Positions 63,996 through 64,000 of a DNA stretch of 64,000 bases are shown in pieces. Positions within the stretch are counted from its first letter, which is position 1; every line of letters starts with the position of its first letter. Where the stretch lies: NCBI GenBank assembly GCA_965275915.1, contig CBDHYI010000003.1:186001-250000 (forward strand), given 5' to 3'. The position numbers and the translations under genes are program-made. The notes under the pieces were generated by a model, which was not told where the DNA came from, made no database searches, and was given only the letters and a program-made list of their open reading frames with translations. The stretch comes from JBDWFY01 sp965275915 (lineage in GTDB: Bacteria; Pseudomonadota; Alphaproteobacteria; Rhizobiales; Stappiaceae).

Positions 63996-64000
63996 ACTCA

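Noticed and set aside
1..64000. CRISPR array, tRNA, rRNA or toxin-antitoxin pair.
   Set aside because: No regularly spaced direct repeats, no cloverleaf-like or rRNA sequence, and no adjacent small-gene pair with toxin or antitoxin motifs was recognised by eye.

Overview
The window reads as an alphaproteobacterial accessory region, probably a plasmid or genomic island of a marine Hyphomicrobiales/Rhodobacterales-type bacterium (Roseibium/Labrenzia-like). This placement is an inference from the gene content: a gab/gdh operon, a pxp-biotin carboxylase operon with bioY, many LysR regulators, an acyl-homoserine lactone luxR/luxI pair and an RmInt1-like group II intron. No rRNA or tRNA gene was recognised. 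About a third of the window is insertion sequences, many broken or nested.

Layout. 1-10.7 kb: surface-glycan type glycosyltransferases (two paralogues and one GT32-like), an IS66 element whose tnpC carries a group II intron, a membrane-anchored muramidase and an AT-rich Crp-like regulator. 10.8-15.9 kb: an IS graveyard with an IS256 remnant, a complete IS1111-type IS110 element, and IS5, IS110, IS630 and IS66 fragments. 15.9-24.5 kb: a LysR pseudogene, the gabT-gabD-gdhA operon with a divergent LysR gene and a strong candidate operator, and a chemoreceptor. 24.9-33.5 kb: a nine-gene minus-strand operon (TorT-like binding protein, ABC ATPase, permease, pxpA, biotin carrier protein, biotin carboxylase, pxpB, pxpC, bioY), followed by a broken divergent LysR gene. 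35-43.2 kb: ISL3, a diguanylate cyclase, an intact LysR paralogue of the broken one, a frameshifted IS1380 transposase and an intact IS630. 43.4-53.1 kb: a compact 11-gene minus-strand operon resembling an uncharacterised carrier-protein biosynthetic pathway. 54.1-56.8 kb: XRE regulator, LuxR, LuxI and small proteins. 57-60.9 kb: a second ISL3 split by an IS3 element, and an ISKra4 remnant. 60.9-64 kb: LysR, a paired small DMT transporter and a CMP/dCMP-deaminase-like protein.

How the genes may work together. Pyroglutamate (or another lactam/amide) could be imported and converted by the pxp/carboxylase operon, with BioY supplying biotin. If the product is glutamate, GDH returns it to 2-oxoglutarate, the amino acceptor used by GabT, while GabD feeds succinate to the TCA cycle. 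The 43-53 kb operon encodes an adenylating enzyme, carrier protein, acyl-CoA-dehydrogenase homologue, SagB-type oxidoreductase, YbdK-type ligase, class II aldolase homologue, phosphopantetheinyl transferase homologue, DapB-like reductase and exporter. It lies beside the quorum-sensing genes and between two inverted ISL3 copies, so it looks like a movable, possibly density-controlled small-molecule pathway. It is the best candidate here for an undescribed system.
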